From Ophioderma brevispina (taxonomy: Eukaryota > Echinodermata > Ophiuroidea > Amphilepidida > Ophiodermatidae): 64,000 nt of DNA. The position numbers and the translations under genes were made by a program. Location: assembly GCA_023653785.1 (NCBI GenBank), contig JAMKCH010012762.1, forward strand, positions 16,203-80,202, read 5' to 3'. Positions 62,149 to 64,000 of the stretch are shown here, piece after piece; position 1 is the stretch's first letter; each line of letters opens with the position of its first letter. The notes beneath the pieces were generated by a model. The model saw nothing but the letters and a program-made list of their open reading frames with translations, was not told the origin of the DNA and ran no database searches.

Positions 62149-62319
62149 GAAAATGCAGTTTTTTATAAACAGATTTGACAGTGGAGGAATGGAGACCTGG
62201 AGGCTTCTAATGCAAGGCCTTTGTAAAGTTTTATGTGTTGACTCCCAATGATGTATTTTAGTTCTAGGAGTAGCATTGGAAGAGTGAGCAGGTGGACATT
62301 TTTAAGTATGACTTTACCC

Positions 62320-62347
62320 CCCGCCCCCCAAAAAAAAAAAAAAAAAC
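62320..62347. repeat. C-rich then A19-like tract
   Basis: CCCCCCGCCCCCC is followed directly by a long A run. The inverse complement of this, T run then G run, echoes the T-G tracts at 18.7 and 29.0 kb. Confidence 0.75.
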
Positions 62348-63409
62348 ATCACTTTCATTCAAATGGTACCTTTCAAAAGATTTTAATAAAAAAACACATT
62401 ATTTATGCATGGTTGCTTAAACAGTATATTTGGTAATTAGGTGGCATCCCATCAGTCATTTAAAAAGGACCCGCTTGGTCTTGTGTTTTGCAATGTACTA
62501 TTACATCGAAAATATTGGAATTAGCTTTTGCATGGCATATTTTTTTTGCTGCAAAGGGTTAATTCCATCGGTTAAGTATAGGCCGCGATACAGTCCTGTT
62601 TGAGTCAAGTAGTCAGCTTTTCTCTCTCCACGGATTCCCATTTGCATGCATGCCGCAAATAAGCAAATGACTCCCCTAAATTAATTATGATAAGGGTTGT
62701 CTATGTGTTAATGTCACATGAAGTGTTATCTTAAAGGTGTAAAAACAGTGATAATGGTAATTGTATTTGAATACGTTTCATAGGGTATGATTCATTTAAA
62801 CTCCCCAGAACTGATACCTATATTCAGTTGTTTTGTTTGCAAATGATTTTTAGGATGATGAGACGTAAAACTTTACGCCGTGCGATCGATGGGTAATTGT
62901 GACTGAATTTGTTGGTTAAATAGCTCTACATTTATTTTGCAGGTCATAATAGCTCGATCTTCTCTTAACACTGATTTGCTCTGCTCTCTGCACTTCGCTT
63001 AACGTCATTCATTTTCATGTGAATCCCTGGACAGAGCAGAAAAGACTACGACGGTATCTCGTCTATACTAACCGTGTGAATCATCTTTGCAGCAAGTTAA
63101 AGATAATAAAACCAGCCTTGTAAAGTTTATACATATTTGTTAGATATATATTACTTAAACATTCAACTAATGGACCAATCAGGGTCAAGGTTTTTACTCA
63201 CCTTTTATAACAAGTAAGTAAAATCTAAAAACATCTGTTTTCTTATTCAAAATTGCCACTGCGATTTGACAGTTTTTTTCAAACCCAACTTTGGATTCGC
63301 TGATTCGACTGCATGAAACCCTCAATTTCACTGCTGATAGGTGAGGCCACTATTTCACGATTTTTGCTATCTTAAAATGAAGATGCCGACGATACAAGGA
63401 TTATAATTT

Positions 63410-63590
63410 TATAACGATGGCGATGATGATGGGGCAATATGAGGAAATAAGGAATCATCGAACTTGACGACGACAATGATTCTACTGCTCGATTATGATG
63501 ATGATGATGATAAAACGACGACGACACGAACTACGCGATGATGATGATGAATGATGATTATGATGATGATGAGAGATGATGATGCTGAAA
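63410..63590. repeat. (GAT/ATG)n trinucleotide-rich region
   Basis: Repeated GATGAT and GACGAC units are interrupted by short unique text. The His/Ser/Ile-rich - strand frame over it is an artefact of the repeat. Confidence 0.8.
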
Positions 63591-64000
63591 TATCTTGTCA
63601 CTGGCAAGGAAAAATGACTTGCAACATAATGGTCATTAGCAAATTTCCCATGATTCAACAAAACATGCAAAACAAGTTGACATTTTGAAACATGTTTGGA
63701 TGAAACCCACCTCCTGCACCTGATGTGCTTTGACATCAAATTACAAAACGCAGTCTATTGTTCTTAACAGGTGTGTAAATCGTGCTTCCTAATTGAAACA
63801 AAGAACCTCTGCACAGTTCTTAGAATGAAAAAGACAAGACACTGTGCTCCTATTGCGCTGCGAATGTCCATCTAATGTACTCAGGAAGTTCCCACACACT
63901 AGTACCCTTAGAACTAGTTAATCACATAAGTCATGCTTGTTGCAAAGCACTGTATTTATCTTTTTTTAAATTTTCCACACGTGCTTTATAGATCTTACTC

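Noticed and set aside
1..64000. CRISPR arrays, bacterial operons, rRNA genes
   Set aside because: No regularly spaced identical repeats, no tightly packed same-strand genes, and no rRNA signature sequences were seen. The tandem repeats present are minisatellite or transposon-derived.

Overview
The window reads as nuclear DNA of an invertebrate animal, most likely marine. It is AT-rich, has no operons or Shine-Dalgarno-led genes, and its coding matter sits in short exons with GT/AG borders. Mobile elements and their relics occupy much of it. Two things are identified with good support: a split 2'-5'-oligoadenylate synthase (OAS) gene on the + strand, and a large tyrosine-recombinase retrotransposon of the Ngaro type on the - strand. 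OAS genes are known from sponges to vertebrates but are missing from flies and nematodes. Ngaro elements with a hydrolase domain are known from several marine invertebrates and fish. The species cannot be named from this sequence alone.

1-17.8 kb: no recognisable gene. It holds weak dispersed repeats, two unidentified exon-like open stretches (12797-13055 on -, 15848-16073 on +) and a TA-flanked terminal-inverted-repeat element (16628-17488).

17.8-33.9 kb: the OAS gene. Five coding exons are placed (17898-18080, 22601-22888, 23118-23180, 31307-31704, 33796-33940). Together they cover the nucleotidyltransferase core, with its catalytic aspartates, and the OAS1 C-terminal domain. Exons 2 and 4 contain small frame breaks, so the copy is either a decayed gene or an intact gene read through sequence errors. 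Its introns carry many insertions: MITEs, a tRNA-derived SINE, a ~60-bp minisatellite, a pair of long inverted arms about 3 kb apart, a relic of a non-LTR reverse transcriptase, and a 1.08-kb mariner-like element.

34.6-35.0 kb: a small inverted-repeat element.

35.2-46.1 kb: the Ngaro-like element, read right to left. It has a left repeat A1, gag (basic N-terminus, gag core, Cys/His knuckle), reverse transcriptase, RNase H, tyrosine recombinase and SGNH hydrolase, then the repeat block B1-A2-B2. This A1...B1-A2-B2 layout is the split direct repeat structure of Ngaro/PAT elements. A ~2.3-kb stretch (gag end to RT start) is tandemly duplicated inside it. The copies differ mainly by one-base indels, as in decayed DNA or poorly polished long-read sequence.

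46.1-64 kb: no confident gene. There is a LINE-like tail, one candidate membrane-protein exon (48216-48525), a hammerhead-like motif (51122-51155), and a run of large imperfect palindromes (50.05-50.99, 51.65-52.65, 55.57-56.42, 57.98-58.58 kb). Simple repeats lie near the right end.
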